Origin: Caballeronia sp. GAFFF1
GTDB taxonomy: Bacteria; Pseudomonadota; Gammaproteobacteria; Burkholderiales; Burkholderiaceae
Direction of reading: 5' to 3'
Assembly: GCF_023630705.1 (NCBI RefSeq)
Contig: NZ_JALQEM010000038.1
Span: 1-64,000, forward strand
DNA: 64,000 bases
Part shown: in pieces, positions 54,171-63,476 of the stretch
Layout of the letters: every line of letters starts with the position of its first letter
Position numbering within the stretch: position 1 is the stretch's first letter
The notes under the pieces: model-generated
Seen by the model: the letters and a program-made list of their open reading frames with translations, nothing else
Databases searched by the model: none
Told to the model about the DNA's origin: nothing
Program-made: the position numbers and the translations under genes

Positions 54171-54304
54171 TCCTCCTATGTTTTGCAAATGCGAATCTTT
54201 ACGCTCGCGCATCGGTCATGCATGCGTTGACATTCGCGCCTGACACGCGCGTACGCCGCTTGCTGACGTCCGATCACCGACTCATCGGCTCACGAGGAGT
54301 ACAC

Positions 54305-55075
54305 ATGAAATTGCAAGGGAAAACGGCGCTGGTTACCGGAAGCGACTCTGGGATCGGTCAGGCCATCGCGACGCTGTTCGCGGAGCAAGGCGCGGATGTC
54401 GCGGTCATCTATCACACCGACCGCGCCGGCGCCGACCAGACGGCAGCCAAGATCGCTTCCTTCGGCCGGCGTGCGGTCGTGCTGCAAGGCGACGTGGGCG
54501 ACCCCTCGTCCGTCAAGCGCATCTTCGGCGAAGTCACGGCGCAGCTGGGACGCCTCGACATTCTGGTGAACGATGCAGGCGTGGGCGCGGGCGGCGCGGA
54601 AGTGGCCGAGCTCGACGACGCCCAGCTCGAAACCGTCATCCGAACCGATCTCTTCGGGCCGCTCTACTGCTGCCGCGAGTTCGTCAAGCTGCGGCGCGAG
54701 GCCGGCGGCGGCGGGCGCATCGTCACGATTTCGTCGGTCGCGCAGCATCTGCCGACGCCGGAAAGCGCGCCGTACGGCATGGCCAAGGCCGCGCTCGGCT
54801 CGCTCACGCGCAGCCTGTCGCGCGAAGTCGCCAACGACAAGATCAACGTGAACAACATCGCGCCCGGGCTCATCCAAACGCCGATGACGCAAAAGCGCCT
54901 GGATGACCCCGACGCTCGCGAGAAGTCGATGTCGGTGATTCCGTGGCATCGTCCGGGGCAACCGGAGGAGATCGCGCGACTCGCGCTCTTTCTCGCCTCC
55001 GACGACGGCGACTATGTGACCGGACAGACCTGGACCATCGACGGCGGTTTGTCGATGCAATGGGGCGGCGCATGA
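54305..55075 (+). CDS. Short-chain dehydrogenase/reductase
   Basis: A 256-residue SDR with cofactor motif TGSDSGIGQAIA (residues 12 onward), the related NDAG motif in place of NNAG, catalytic Ser in TISSVAQH and the Tyr-x3-Lys pair in PYGMAKAA. It resembles glucose/ribitol-type dehydrogenases. The frame is open to 54218; MKLQGKTALVTGS at 54305, with AGGAG before it, is the proper start. Its stop codon overlaps the start of the next gene (ATGA), showing tight coupling with the SnoaL-like protein. Substrate unknown. Confidence 0.9.
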   Translation: MKLQGKTALVTGSDSGIGQAIATLFAEQGADVAVIYHTDRAGADQTAAKIASFGRRAVVLQGDVGDPSSVKRIFGEVTAQLGRLDILVNDAGVGAGGAEVAELDDAQLETVIRTDLFGPLYCCREFVKLRREAGGGGRIVTISSVAQHLPTPESAPYGMAKAALGSLTRSLSREVANDKINVNNIAPGLIQTPMTQKRLDDPDAREKSMSVIPWHRPGQPEEIARLALFLASDDGDYVTGQTWTIDGGLSMQWGGA

Positions 55076-55464
55076 AGAAGGAGGACGTGATCGCGCTCTT
55101 AGAAAAGCTCAGGGACGACACCGACGCTTTCTTCGCGCACGTCGCCGATGACGTGGACTGGACGGTGATGGGCACGCATCCGCTCGCCGGACGCTATCGC
55201 GGCAAGGAGGCGTTTCTCGAACATACGTTCGCGCGCCTCGCGAAGGCGCTGCCCGACGGCGCCAAGCTGACCGTCACGCACGCGCTGGTCGATGGCGATA
55301 CGGCCGCCGTCGAGTTGCATTCGGACGTGCGCGCGGCGAACGGCATGCACTTCGACAACCGCTACTGCTGGGTGTGCCGTTTCGAGGAAGGCTTGATTGT
55401 CGAAGTGCGCGCGTATCTCGACAGCGCGATGGTGGCCGAACTGCTGCGCCAGAATCCGGCCTGA
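55072..55464 (+). CDS. SnoaL/NTF2-like small domain protein
   Basis: A 130-residue protein of the NTF2-like cone fold (MKKEDVIALLEKLRDDTDAF, then DWTVMGTHPLAGRYRGKEAF, and RYCWVCRFEEGLIVEVRAYL). These proteins are isomerases, hydrolases or cofactor-free enzymes acting on small ring compounds. The ATG overlaps the SDR stop by four bases, so the two are translated together. A role in detoxifying or converting the SDR product is inferred from this coupling. The longer open frame upstream (from 54943) is not the start. Confidence 0.82.
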   Translation: MKKEDVIALLEKLRDDTDAFFAHVADDVDWTVMGTHPLAGRYRGKEAFLEHTFARLAKALPDGAKLTVTHALVDGDTAAVELHSDVRAANGMHFDNRYCWVCRFEEGLIVEVRAYLDSAMVAELLRQNPA

Positions 55465-55481
55465 GCAATGCCCCGCGCGGC

Positions 55482-57062
55482 TTACGCGTCGACGGTATCG
55501 CGTTCGTGAACGGGCGCGGCGCCGCGCGCATCGGCGGACCAGCACGCCGTTTTCACTCCGATTTCGTCGGACGCGAACGCGCCGCCGCCCGTCGCGCGAT
55601 AGTGAGCGAGCGCCTTATAGACGAGCCCTTGTCCGAGCAGAACGATCGGCACGTTGAGCAGCACCATCACAATGTTCATCAGGTCCGAGAGCGCCCAGAG
55701 GTTCGGCAGTTCGAGCCCGGCCAGCACGGTCAACGCGCCGAACGGCACGAACACCAGCGAGCCGACCACGCGAATGCCGGCGATGAACGCCCGGCGGCGC
55801 GAGATGAAGTTCGCCGAGATTTCGGCGAACGAAATCATGCCGAGCAGCGTCGTGAAAGCAAAAAGCCCGTAGCACACGCACATGACGATCTTGATCGCGT
55901 GCGCGGCCCACAGCGGCACGAGGGACTGCACCGAAGCGAGATAGACCGTGATCTTCGAGGCGCGCACGGCTTCCCATGCCTGTCCGTCGACGGTTCCGGT
56001 CCACACGTGCGCCATCACGACGATAAAGCCGGTCATCGTGCAGATCACCATCGTGTCGAAGAACACGCCGAGGCTTTGCACGAAGCCTTGTTCGCACGGA
56101 TGCGCGTTGTCGGCGATGGCCGCCGCCATCGTAATGGTGCCCTGCCCCGCCTCGTTGGACATGAGGCCGCGTTTCACGCCCTGCGCGAGCGCCGTGCCGA
56201 TGGCGCCGCCGAAGAGCGCATGCGGCGCGAACGCGCCGACGACGACCTCGTGAAAGAAGTAAGGCACGAGCGGCAGATTGATCAGGATGATGACGAGCGA
56301 CATCGCGCAAAAGAGCGCGGCCTTGATCGGCACCAGCACGTCCGTGTAAGCCGTGACGCGCCTGATGCCGCCCATGATGATGAACGCGCACGCGATCACG
56401 AGCGTCGCCGCGATGCCGTAGTACGCCGTGGATTGCCGCGCGAGGTGCTCGCCTGCGACGGTATCGGCAATGGTGCCCATCGCGGTGAACACGTTGAACG
56501 TTTGCGGCGGCACGTTGAATAAGGCGTAGACGATGAACACGAGCGACAGGAACGTGCCCACGATGCGCCGTCCGCCGAGCACGCGCCGCCCGTAGAACGG
56601 CAAGCCGCCGACGAACTCGTCGCCGTTCTTCTCCTTGAACAACTGGGCGAGCACGGATTCCATGAAGGCCGTCGCCATGCCGAAGAAGGCGGCGACCCAC
56701 ATCCAGAACAACGCGCCGGGACCGCCGACCGAAATGGCGCCCGTAATGCCGACGATGTTGCCCGGCCCGGCGCGCATCGCCAGTCCGAGCATGAACGACG
56801 CCATCGCGCTCACGCCCGTTCTCCCCGACTGCCTGCGCTGCATGATGCGCACGATCTTGCGCATGTTCATGGTCTGGACGAAGCGCGTGCGGATGCTGAA
56901 GTGGATGCCTACGCCGACCAGCAGCAGAATCGCGAACGGAAACCGGCCGAGCACGGGAATGCGCGAATAGGCCGCGAAGTCGGTCGGAAAATCCCAAAGA
57001 AAATCGGAAATGGGCGCGATGAACGCAAAGAACGCGTTGACGGATTGGAAAAGGTCTTCCAC
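55482..57062 (-). CDS. Sodium:alanine/glycine symporter (AGCS family)
   Basis: A 526-residue AGCS transporter with about eleven membrane segments. The family's amino-acid site motif is near GPGNIVGITGAISVGGPGALFW, and GLMSNEAGQGT with NAH residues gives the sodium site. It imports alanine or glycine with sodium. The start at 57062 gives the standard N-terminus. Upstream is a structured leader with two adjacent hairpins and a TATAAT -10. The gene is convergent with the SnoaL-like gene and has no close partner on its strand. Confidence 0.9.
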   Translation of the reverse strand: MEDLFQSVNAFFAFIAPISDFLWDFPTDFAAYSRIPVLGRFPFAILLLVGVGIHFSIRTRFVQTMNMRKIVRIMQRRQSGRTGVSAMASFMLGLAMRAGPGNIVGITGAISVGGPGALFWMWVAAFFGMATAFMESVLAQLFKEKNGDEFVGGLPFYGRRVLGGRRIVGTFLSLVFIVYALFNVPPQTFNVFTAMGTIADTVAGEHLARQSTAYYGIAATLVIACAFIIMGGIRRVTAYTDVLVPIKAALFCAMSLVIILINLPLVPYFFHEVVVGAFAPHALFGGAIGTALAQGVKRGLMSNEAGQGTITMAAAIADNAHPCEQGFVQSLGVFFDTMVICTMTGFIVVMAHVWTGTVDGQAWEAVRASKITVYLASVQSLVPLWAAHAIKIVMCVCYGLFAFTTLLGMISFAEISANFISRRRAFIAGIRVVGSLVFVPFGALTVLAGLELPNLWALSDLMNIVMVLLNVPIVLLGQGLVYKALAHYRATGGGAFASDEIGVKTACWSADARGAAPVHERDTVDA

Positions 57063-57414
57063 GCGGGCTTTCCTTCTGTTTTCTGTTGCTTTGAGCTGTT
57101 TAAGGCGGAAGTTCGATTGATTGAACCGGATTCGCTGGGATCAGGCGCTGTCGCAGGCGCGCGCGCCTGCGCCCGCCGTAGCGGGCGGCCATTATACGGT
57201 GCCGGCTCGCCGCGCTTTGCGCCCATCGCGGACAGGCCTGCGCGCCCCGTCTGCGAGGCGCGGCGATGGCGGCTTGGGGTTCGCCCAACGAATAGCGCGC
57301 GTGTTGAACGGGTGATACGCGTCGGAGCGCGCACCGCCGACCGATGGGTTCGAGGAAGTCGCGCCGGCCCGCCTGCGGCGGCGAGCGCCGCCGTTGCCGC
57401 CTAGTGGCGGACGC
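57063..57414 (-). promoter_or_regulatory. Promoter and structured leader of the AGCS symporter gene
   Basis: On the minus strand a TATAAT -10 lies at 57191-57196. Just downstream, GCCCGC-CGTA/TACG-GCGGGC (57171-57186) and the 18-base palindrome GCAGGCGC...GCGCCTGC (57153-57170) form two abutting hairpins at the start of the transcript. About 90 bases follow before the ATG. The remainder holds no gene. No glycine-riboswitch core was recognised, so the role of the hairpins is open. Confidence 0.55.
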
Positions 57415-59127
57415 TCAGGAATCCTTCGATACCGCCTGCAGGAAATCGAAGTCACAGCCCGCATCGGCCTGCAGCACATGCTCCTGATACAGCTTTTGAT
57501 AGCCGCGCAGCACGCGCTTCGGCGGCTTGACGTCGGCTGCGCGGCGCGCGAGTTCGGCTTCATCGACAAGCAGCTCGATACGCCTTTCGCGCACGGAAAG
57601 CCGAATGCGGTCGCCGTTGCGCACGAGTCCGATCGGCCCCGCGAGCGCGGCTTCCGGCGTGACGTGCAGCACGATGGTTCCATATGCCGTGCCGCTCATG
57701 CGCGCATCAGAAATGCGCAGCATGTCCTTCACGCCCTTCTGCGCGAGCTTTTTCGGAATCGGCAGATAGCCCGCTTCGGGCATGCCCGTGCCACTCGCGG
57801 GACCCGCGTTTTGCAGCACGAGAATGTCGTCGGCCTCCACATCGAGCGCGGGATCGTCGATGCGCGCGGCCAGATCTTCGAGCGAATCGAAGACCACGGC
57901 GCGGCCCTCTTTCTCGAAGAGCGACTTGTCGGCGGCGGAACGCTTGAGAATCGCGCCGCGCGGCGCAAGCGAGCCGAACAACGCGACGAGCCCGCCTTGC
58001 GGTTCGACCGGGTCCGAAAGCTCGCGCACGATGCGATGATCGACCCACGCTTCGCGCTCGGCCGCGATGCGTTCGCCGAGCGTTTCGCCGGTGACGGTCA
58101 TCGCGTCGAGATGCAACTTCGGCGCGAGTTCGCGCAGCACGGCCGTCATGCCGCCCGCGGCGAAGAAGTCTTCCATGTAGTGCTCGCCGGTCGGCTTCAG
58201 GTTGACGAGCACCGGCGTGTCGTCGGAGAGCACGTTCAGCCGTTCGAGCGACACCGGAATGCCGAGCCGCCCGGCGACGGCGGTCAGATGGATGATCGCG
58301 TTGGTCGACCCGCCGATGGCCAGCAGCACGCGCAGCGCGTTCTCGACGGACTTCTCCGTGATGATCTGGCTCGGGCGCAGCGGCGCGCGAATGAGCTGCA
58401 CGGCGCGCGCGCCGCTCGCTTCGGCGGCGCGAATGCGGTCGGCATGGACTGCGGGAATCGCGGCGGTGCCCGGCAGCGACATGCCGAGCGTCTCCGCAAT
58501 GCACGCCATGGTGCTCGCCGTGCCCATCACCGCGCAGGTGCCGGCGGTGGTCGCGAGCCGCCCTTCGATCTGGTCGATCTCCTGCTCGCCGACTTCGCCC
58601 GCGCGGAACTTGCCCCAGAAGCGGCGGCAGTCGGTGCACGCGCCGAGGCGTTCGCCCTGATGACGGCCCGTCATCATCGGTCCGACGACGAGTTGCACGG
58701 CGGGGATATCGGCAGCGGCGGCGCCCATCAGTTGCGCGGGCACGGTCTTGTCGCAGCCGCCGATCAGTACCACGGAGTCCATCGGCTGCGCGCGCAGCAT
58801 TTCCTCGACGTCCATGCTCATGAGGTTGCGGAACATCATCGAGGTGGGATTGAGGAAGACTTCGCCGAGCGAGATGGTCGGAAAGTCGATGGGCTGACCG
58901 CCCGCTGCGAGCACGCCGCGCTTGACTGCTTCGACCAGCTCCGGCATGCCGCGATGGCAATTGTTGAAGCCCGATCCGCTCGATGCGATTCCGACGATCG
59001 GCTTTGTCAGCATGTCGGATGTGTAGCCCATCGAGCGGGCGAACGAGCGGCGCAGGTAGAGGGCGAAGCCGCGGTCACCGTAGTTGGTCAGGCCTTTCGA
59101 CAGGCCTTCGGTCTTTGGTTCTGGCAT
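57415..59127 (-). CDS. IlvD/Edd-family sugar-acid dehydratase (L-arabinonate-dehydratase-like)
   Basis: A 570-residue dehydratase of the IlvD/Edd family. The Fe-S-binding Cys are Cys57 (NNCHRG), Cys125 (GGCDKT) and Cys198 (GTCAVMG), in positions like those of the [2Fe-2S] L-arabinonate and D-xylonate dehydratases rather than the classical [4Fe-4S] IlvD. It probably dehydrates a C5 or C6 sugar acid to the 2-keto-3-deoxy acid. No sugar-acid neighbour identifies the substrate. An amino-acid (IlvD) role is less likely but cannot be excluded. Confidence 0.87.
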   Translation of the reverse strand: MPEPKTEGLSKGLTNYGDRGFALYLRRSFARSMGYTSDMLTKPIVGIASSGSGFNNCHRGMPELVEAVKRGVLAAGGQPIDFPTISLGEVFLNPTSMMFRNLMSMDVEEMLRAQPMDSVVLIGGCDKTVPAQLMGAAAADIPAVQLVVGPMMTGRHQGERLGACTDCRRFWGKFRAGEVGEQEIDQIEGRLATTAGTCAVMGTASTMACIAETLGMSLPGTAAIPAVHADRIRAAEASGARAVQLIRAPLRPSQIITEKSVENALRVLLAIGGSTNAIIHLTAVAGRLGIPVSLERLNVLSDDTPVLVNLKPTGEHYMEDFFAAGGMTAVLRELAPKLHLDAMTVTGETLGERIAAEREAWVDHRIVRELSDPVEPQGGLVALFGSLAPRGAILKRSAADKSLFEKEGRAVVFDSLEDLAARIDDPALDVEADDILVLQNAGPASGTGMPEAGYLPIPKKLAQKGVKDMLRISDARMSGTAYGTIVLHVTPEAALAGPIGLVRNGDRIRLSVRERRIELLVDEAELARRAADVKPPKRVLRGYQKLYQEHVLQADAGCDFDFLQAVSKDS

Positions 59128-59786
59128 TTTTTTGGGTGTCTCCGGTTTTATGCTTGCCTGCTGTGGGGCGGTTGTATTGTGATTCTATGGAACTTGTTGT
59201 CGTGTCGGTCCATTGGCGTTGCCCCTCCCCGGGGCGGGGGTCACTTTCTTTGCCGCTGCAAAGAAAGTAACCAAAGAAAGCAGCTCTCTGAGCCCGCTGC
59301 ATCGAAAGCGTGACCACCTTGCAGTAAGACCGTGGCGCTCCGTTAATGAACAGCCCTGGAGCACCTTCCACGCCCACTATCACCACGTCCCCCGAGCCCC
59401 TTGGCTCGTTAAAACCGTCGGGAATCGCGCTTATGTCAGCGCTGCTGCAACCCAATGAATTCAGCCTTCATTGGAAGCTAGAAGAAGAGCGGTAGCGAAC
59501 GCAAAGCGGCAGCGGTCATGAACTGAACATCGCGCTATCTAGAACCGCCGTCGTCGATGACCCTGCTCCACCCAACGAAACCAGCCGCACCCCTCGCATC
59601 GATGTGGTAGCCTTCGCCGACCATCGAACGAATGTTCTGAGGCGGCCGTGCTGCTGCGCAAACGCGGCGCGAACCGCGGGACCGCCTTCGCCATCCGCCT
59701 GCCGCGCTACGACGACGAGCCCGGCCTGCTTCTTGCAGTCCCCGAAGCGGACATCGCCCATCTCGTCGATCATCAGAAGCAATCAC
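59128..59786. other. Intergenic region with a repeat element
   Basis: About 660 bases. A GC-rich repeat element at 59221-59290 is listed separately. Between 59560 and 59786 both strands carry protein-like codon patterns (plus: RYDDEPGLLLAVPEADIAHL; minus: DEMGDVRFGDCKKQAGLVVV), but no frame has a good start and stop; a broken small gene is possible. The last part should hold the promoter of the KaiC-like gene. Confidence 0.4.
59221..59290. repeat. Burkholderiales-type intergenic palindromic repeat
   Basis: The element has a C/G-rich palindrome (CCCCTCCCCGGGGCGGGGG), then a perfect 11-base inverted repeat ACTTTCTTTGC-CGCT-GCAAAGAAAGT (59243-59268), then a further CAAAGAAAGC copy. Elements with this CTTTCTTTGC arm occur many times between genes in Burkholderia and Paraburkholderia genomes (established knowledge, no count made here). 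It may act as a REP-like mRNA stabiliser or terminator. Confidence 0.6.
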
Positions 59787-61304
59787 ATGCCAGACACCAT
59801 CTCCGCGCCACAACGGGGGCGCATTCAATCCGGGATCGAGGGAATCGACGATATCCTGGGCGGCGGGCTCACGCCGCACCGCATGTATCTGGTCGAAGGC
59901 GCGCCCGGCGCAGGTAAAACCACCCTCGCCTTGCAGTTTTTACTCAAGGGCGCCGAGGTCGGCGAGCCGGGGCTGTACATCACGCTGTCCGAAACGCGAG
60001 ACGAACTCGTCGCCGTCGCCGATAGCCACGGCTGGGACACGAGCCGCTTCACCATCATCGAACTATTGTCGGACGAAGGGCTCGATCCGGCGTACGAGCA
60101 GACCGTGCTGCATCCCGCCGAAGTCGAACTCGGCGAGACCGTGCGCGACGTGATCGCCAAGGTCGATGAACTCAAGCCCGCCCGCCTCGTCTTCGACAGC
60201 CTCTCCGAACTGCGCATGTTGTCGCAGAACTCGCTGCGCTATCGCCGCCAGATTCTGGCGCTCAAGCGCTATTTCGCAACGCGCGCCTGCACCGTCATGC
60301 TGCTGGACGACAACACGTCCGAGACCGGCGACCTGCAACTGCACAGCATCGCGCACGGCGTCATCAGTCTCGACAACGTCGTGCACGACTACGGCGGCGA
60401 GCGGCGGCGCATACGCATCGCGAAAATGCGCGGCATCCGGTTCCGCGAAGGCTTCCACGACATGACGCTGAAGACAGGCGGCATCGAGGTGTATCCGCGC
60501 CTCGTCGCGGCCGAGCATCACTCCAACTTCTCGTCGGATTCGCTCAGCACCGGAACGCGGGAACTGGATGCGCTCATGGGCGGCGGCCTCGTGCCGGGCA
60601 CCAACACGTTGATCGTGGGTCCGTCGGGCGTCGGCAAGACGACGACGGTCGCCTCGTGCCTGCTCGCCGCGCTCAACCGCGGACAGCCGTGCGTCTACTA
60701 TCTCTTCGACGAAACGCTGACCACGCTCTTGCGCCGCTCGACCAGCCTCGGCATCGACCTCAGGCCGCATCTCGACAGCGGCCTGCTGACGCTGCGCCAG
60801 ATCGATCCCGCCGAGATTTCGCCCGGCGAATTCGCGAGCGACGTGCGCAAGAGTGTCGAGCAGGACGGCGCGCGCTTCGTCGCCATCGACAGCCTGAATG
60901 CGTATCTTCAGGCCATGCCCGGCGAGCGTTATCTCCTGCTCCAGATGCACGAGCTGCTCACGTATCTGAACCAGCGCGGCGTCATCACCATGCTCGTGCT
61001 GGGCCAGCACGGCATCATCGGCGAGATACAGAGCGATATCGATATCAGCTATCTCAGCGACGTCGTGCTGCTCTTCCGTTATTTCGAACGCCAGGGCGAA
61101 GTGCTCACCGCCGTGACCGCGGTCAAGAGCCGCACAAACGGCCACGAACGCTCGATCCGGCAGTTCCGGCTCGGCAGCCAGGGCTTGAACGTCGGCGAGG
61201 CGCTGCGCGATTTCGAGGGCGTGCTGAGCGGCCTGCCGACTTACCGGGGCGATACCGCCATGCTCGCGCCATCGCAGGGCGAGCCGGCCTCGCCACGGGA
61301 ATAA
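59787..61304 (+). CDS. KaiC-like double RecA-domain ATPase
   Basis: A 505-residue protein of two RecA/KaiC domains. Walker A motifs are GAPGAGKTT (residues 38-46) and GPSGVGKTT (near 278-286). Cyanobacterial KaiC has a Ser-Thr phosphosite pair in its second domain; the matching place here reads Ser421-Tyr422 in SDIDISYLSD. It lacks visible partners KaiA and KaiB. The frame is open to 59604, but MPDTISAPQRGRIQSGI at 59787 is the KaiC start. A hybrid histidine kinase gene follows after 4 bases, so the two form an operon for a signalling switch. Confidence 0.92.
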   Translation: MPDTISAPQRGRIQSGIEGIDDILGGGLTPHRMYLVEGAPGAGKTTLALQFLLKGAEVGEPGLYITLSETRDELVAVADSHGWDTSRFTIIELLSDEGLDPAYEQTVLHPAEVELGETVRDVIAKVDELKPARLVFDSLSELRMLSQNSLRYRRQILALKRYFATRACTVMLLDDNTSETGDLQLHSIAHGVISLDNVVHDYGGERRRIRIAKMRGIRFREGFHDMTLKTGGIEVYPRLVAAEHHSNFSSDSLSTGTRELDALMGGGLVPGTNTLIVGPSGVGKTTTVASCLLAALNRGQPCVYYLFDETLTTLLRRSTSLGIDLRPHLDSGLLTLRQIDPAEISPGEFASDVRKSVEQDGARFVAIDSLNAYLQAMPGERYLLLQMHELLTYLNQRGVITMLVLGQHGIIGEIQSDIDISYLSDVVLLFRYFERQGEVLTAVTAVKSRTNGHERSIRQFRLGSQGLNVGEALRDFEGVLSGLPTYRGDTAMLAPSQGEPASPRE

Positions 61305-61308
61305 CGCG

Positions 61309-63000
61309 ATGGAACATCGCGTACTGATCGTTGCGCCCTTCGGCCGCGACGCCGAGGTCATCGTCGATGTCCTCAGGACGGAGGGCCGGGAGTGCTTCGT
61401 CTGCGCCAACTCGACCGCGCTCGTGACGGAACTGGACCGCGGCGCCGCCGTCGCCATCATCACCGAAGAATCGCTGCTGGACGACAGCGCGATGGCGCTT
61501 GCCGCATGGATCGAACAGCAGCCCGCATGGTCGGATTTCCCGATCGTGCTGCTGTCCGGGCGGCTTCCGGGCAGGCGTTCGGCCAAGAGCATCGAGATGC
61601 TGGAGCGGCTCGGCAACGTGCTGGTGCTCGAACGGCCGCTCAACTCCGAGACGTTGCGCCGCGCCGTGGCGTCGTCGTTGCGGGCGCGCGCCCGGCAATA
61701 CGACGCGCGTAAGCACCTCGCCGAGTCGGAGCAGCATCTCATCGACCGGGTCAAGGCTCAGGAAGCGCTGGAGCGGCTCAACGAATCGCTCGAAAGCCGC
61801 ATCGCGGAACGCACGCACGAACTCGCGTCGGCCAACAACCGACTGATGCGCGAGATTCACGAGCGCGCCAAGGTGCAGGCCGTGCTCGTGCAGTCGCAGA
61901 AGATGGAAGCGCTCGGGCAGTTGACCGGCGGCATCGCGCACGACTTCAACAACCTGCTGAACGTGATCATGGCCAACGCGGAACTGCTCGCGCGCATCAG
62001 CAAGGACGAGCGCGTGCTCAAGATGGCCGCCACCACCAAGCGCGCGACCGAGCGGGGCGCGAAGCTGACCGCTCAGTTGCTGACGTTTTCGCGCACGAGC
62101 AATCTTGATCTGAAAGCGGTGAACGTGGCCGCGCTGCTGCACGGCATCCGCGACATCATTTCCATCTCGCTCGGCTCGACCATCGCGCTGTCGATCACGA
62201 CTGCGTCCGACGATCTCTGGACGCAAGCCGACGCGAACCAGCTGGAACTGGCGATACTCAATCTGGCGATCAATGCTCGCGACGCGATGCCGAACGGCGG
62301 CCGCCTTGCGATTCACGCCGAAGAACGGCCGAGCGTGGACGAAGCGCTCGCGCCTGGCCGTTACATCGTCATCAGCGTGACCGATTCGGGCTCGGGCATC
62401 GAGCCGGGCGTGCTCTCGCGCGTATTCGATCCCTTCTTCACGACCAAGCCGGTCGGCAAGGGAACCGGCCTGGGTCTCAGTCAGGTGTACGGCATTGCGC
62501 GGCAAGCGGGCGGCGTCGCGCGCATCGAAAGCGAAGTGGGCAAGGGCACCACCGTGGAGATCTGGCTGCCGTTCGGCGCGGAAGACCCGTCCGAAGGAGC
62601 CTTGGACGCGGACCCGCGAGACGATACGGCGACGCCGTGCCGCATCCTTGTCATCGAGGACGACGAGGACGTGCGCACGATGATCGTCGATTGTCTCGAA
62701 GCGCTCGGTTATCACGTCACGCAGGCGCCGGACGGGCAAAGCGGCCTCGCGCGTCTCGATGCCGACAACCCGGACGTGATGATGGTCGATTACGCCATGC
62801 CGGGCATGAACGGCATACAGGTGCTCGCGAGCGCCCGCGAATCGCGCCCCGACCTGCCGGTCATCCTCGCAACCGGCTATGCGGACGTCGATGTCACCAC
62901 CATCACCGACCGGCGCTTCACCGCGCTTCGCAAGCCGTTCCAGCTCGAAGACCTTGCGCGCGCCGTGCGTCTCGCGCTGAAAAGCGCCGAGAAGGCGTGA
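61309..63000 (+). CDS. Hybrid histidine kinase coupled to the KaiC-like gene
   Basis: A 563-residue soluble kinase. Residues 1-120 form a receiver-like domain (VLIVAPFGRDAEVIVDVLRT) without the usual phosphorylated Asp cluster. A coiled coil (LERLNESLESRIAERTHELA) follows, then the His box GGIAHDFNNLLNVI, the ATPase with GKGTGLGLSQVYGIARQAGG, and a C-terminal receiver with MVDYAMPGMNG. No membrane segment is seen, so it senses an internal signal. It starts 4 bases after the KaiC-like stop, which suggests the KaiC ring controls its activity (inference). Confidence 0.92.
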   Translation: MEHRVLIVAPFGRDAEVIVDVLRTEGRECFVCANSTALVTELDRGAAVAIITEESLLDDSAMALAAWIEQQPAWSDFPIVLLSGRLPGRRSAKSIEMLERLGNVLVLERPLNSETLRRAVASSLRARARQYDARKHLAESEQHLIDRVKAQEALERLNESLESRIAERTHELASANNRLMREIHERAKVQAVLVQSQKMEALGQLTGGIAHDFNNLLNVIMANAELLARISKDERVLKMAATTKRATERGAKLTAQLLTFSRTSNLDLKAVNVAALLHGIRDIISISLGSTIALSITTASDDLWTQADANQLELAILNLAINARDAMPNGGRLAIHAEERPSVDEALAPGRYIVISVTDSGSGIEPGVLSRVFDPFFTTKPVGKGTGLGLSQVYGIARQAGGVARIESEVGKGTTVEIWLPFGAEDPSEGALDADPRDDTATPCRILVIEDDEDVRTMIVDCLEALGYHVTQAPDGQSGLARLDADNPDVMMVDYAMPGMNGIQVLASARESRPDLPVILATGYADVDVTTITDRRFTALRKPFQLEDLARAVRLALKSAEKA

Positions 63001-63015
63001 GCGTCACGAACATTC

Positions 63016-63476
63016 TCAAATCGGGCCGGTCGTATCGCGTCGCACGAGCTGGATTGGCAACACGTCACGCGTCGGCGCGCCCATGCCGCCGGCGCGACGC
63101 GCTCGACGAGCCGCCGCGCGGCGGTCCGGACTAGCGCTTCGACCGGCTGCCGGATCGACGTCAGGCCGACGAGCGGCGAATCCGCGAGCGGCATGTCGTC
63201 GAAGCCGATGATGAAAAGCTGCTCGGCCACGCGGATGCCGCGCCGCCCCGCGGCCTCCAGCACGCCGATCGCGATCGTGTCGTTGCCCGCGACGATGGCG
63301 GTGACCGGTTGCGGCTCGCTCAGCATGGCGATCGCGCAGGAGTAGCCCGCTTCGGTCGTGAAGTCGCACCGGACAGTGGAACGCGAGACGCGGCGGCTCC
63401 AGCCGCTTTCGCCGGCATGGCGCTCGGCGTTGAGCGCGCTGGAGCCGGTAGCGGCGTAAGACGCAGCGCGAAGCGA
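63016..63476 (-). pseudogene. Truncated, frameshifted LacI-family regulator
   Basis: The minus strand reads the C-terminal sugar-binding half of a LacI repressor: VRCDFTTEAGYSC, then AIVAGNDTIAIGVLEAAGRR and IIGFDDMPLADSPLVGLTSI, then RQPVEALVRTAARRLVERVA. The end DVLPIQLVRRDTTGPI lies in another frame, so a frameshift falls near 63085. No DNA-binding domain is present: sequence directly upstream is the end of a YhcG-type nuclease gene. The N-terminal half was lost, probably when the nuclease gene arrived. A non-functional remnant. Confidence 0.8.

Noticed and set aside
55374..56522. 382-codon His/Arg/Glu-rich plus-strand frame
   Set aside because: Mirror image of the AGCS symporter gene; its composition is typical of an antisense frame.
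57063..57414. Glycine riboswitch before the AGCS symporter
   Set aside because: AGCS genes often have one, but the conserved core was not found; only GC-rich hairpins are present.
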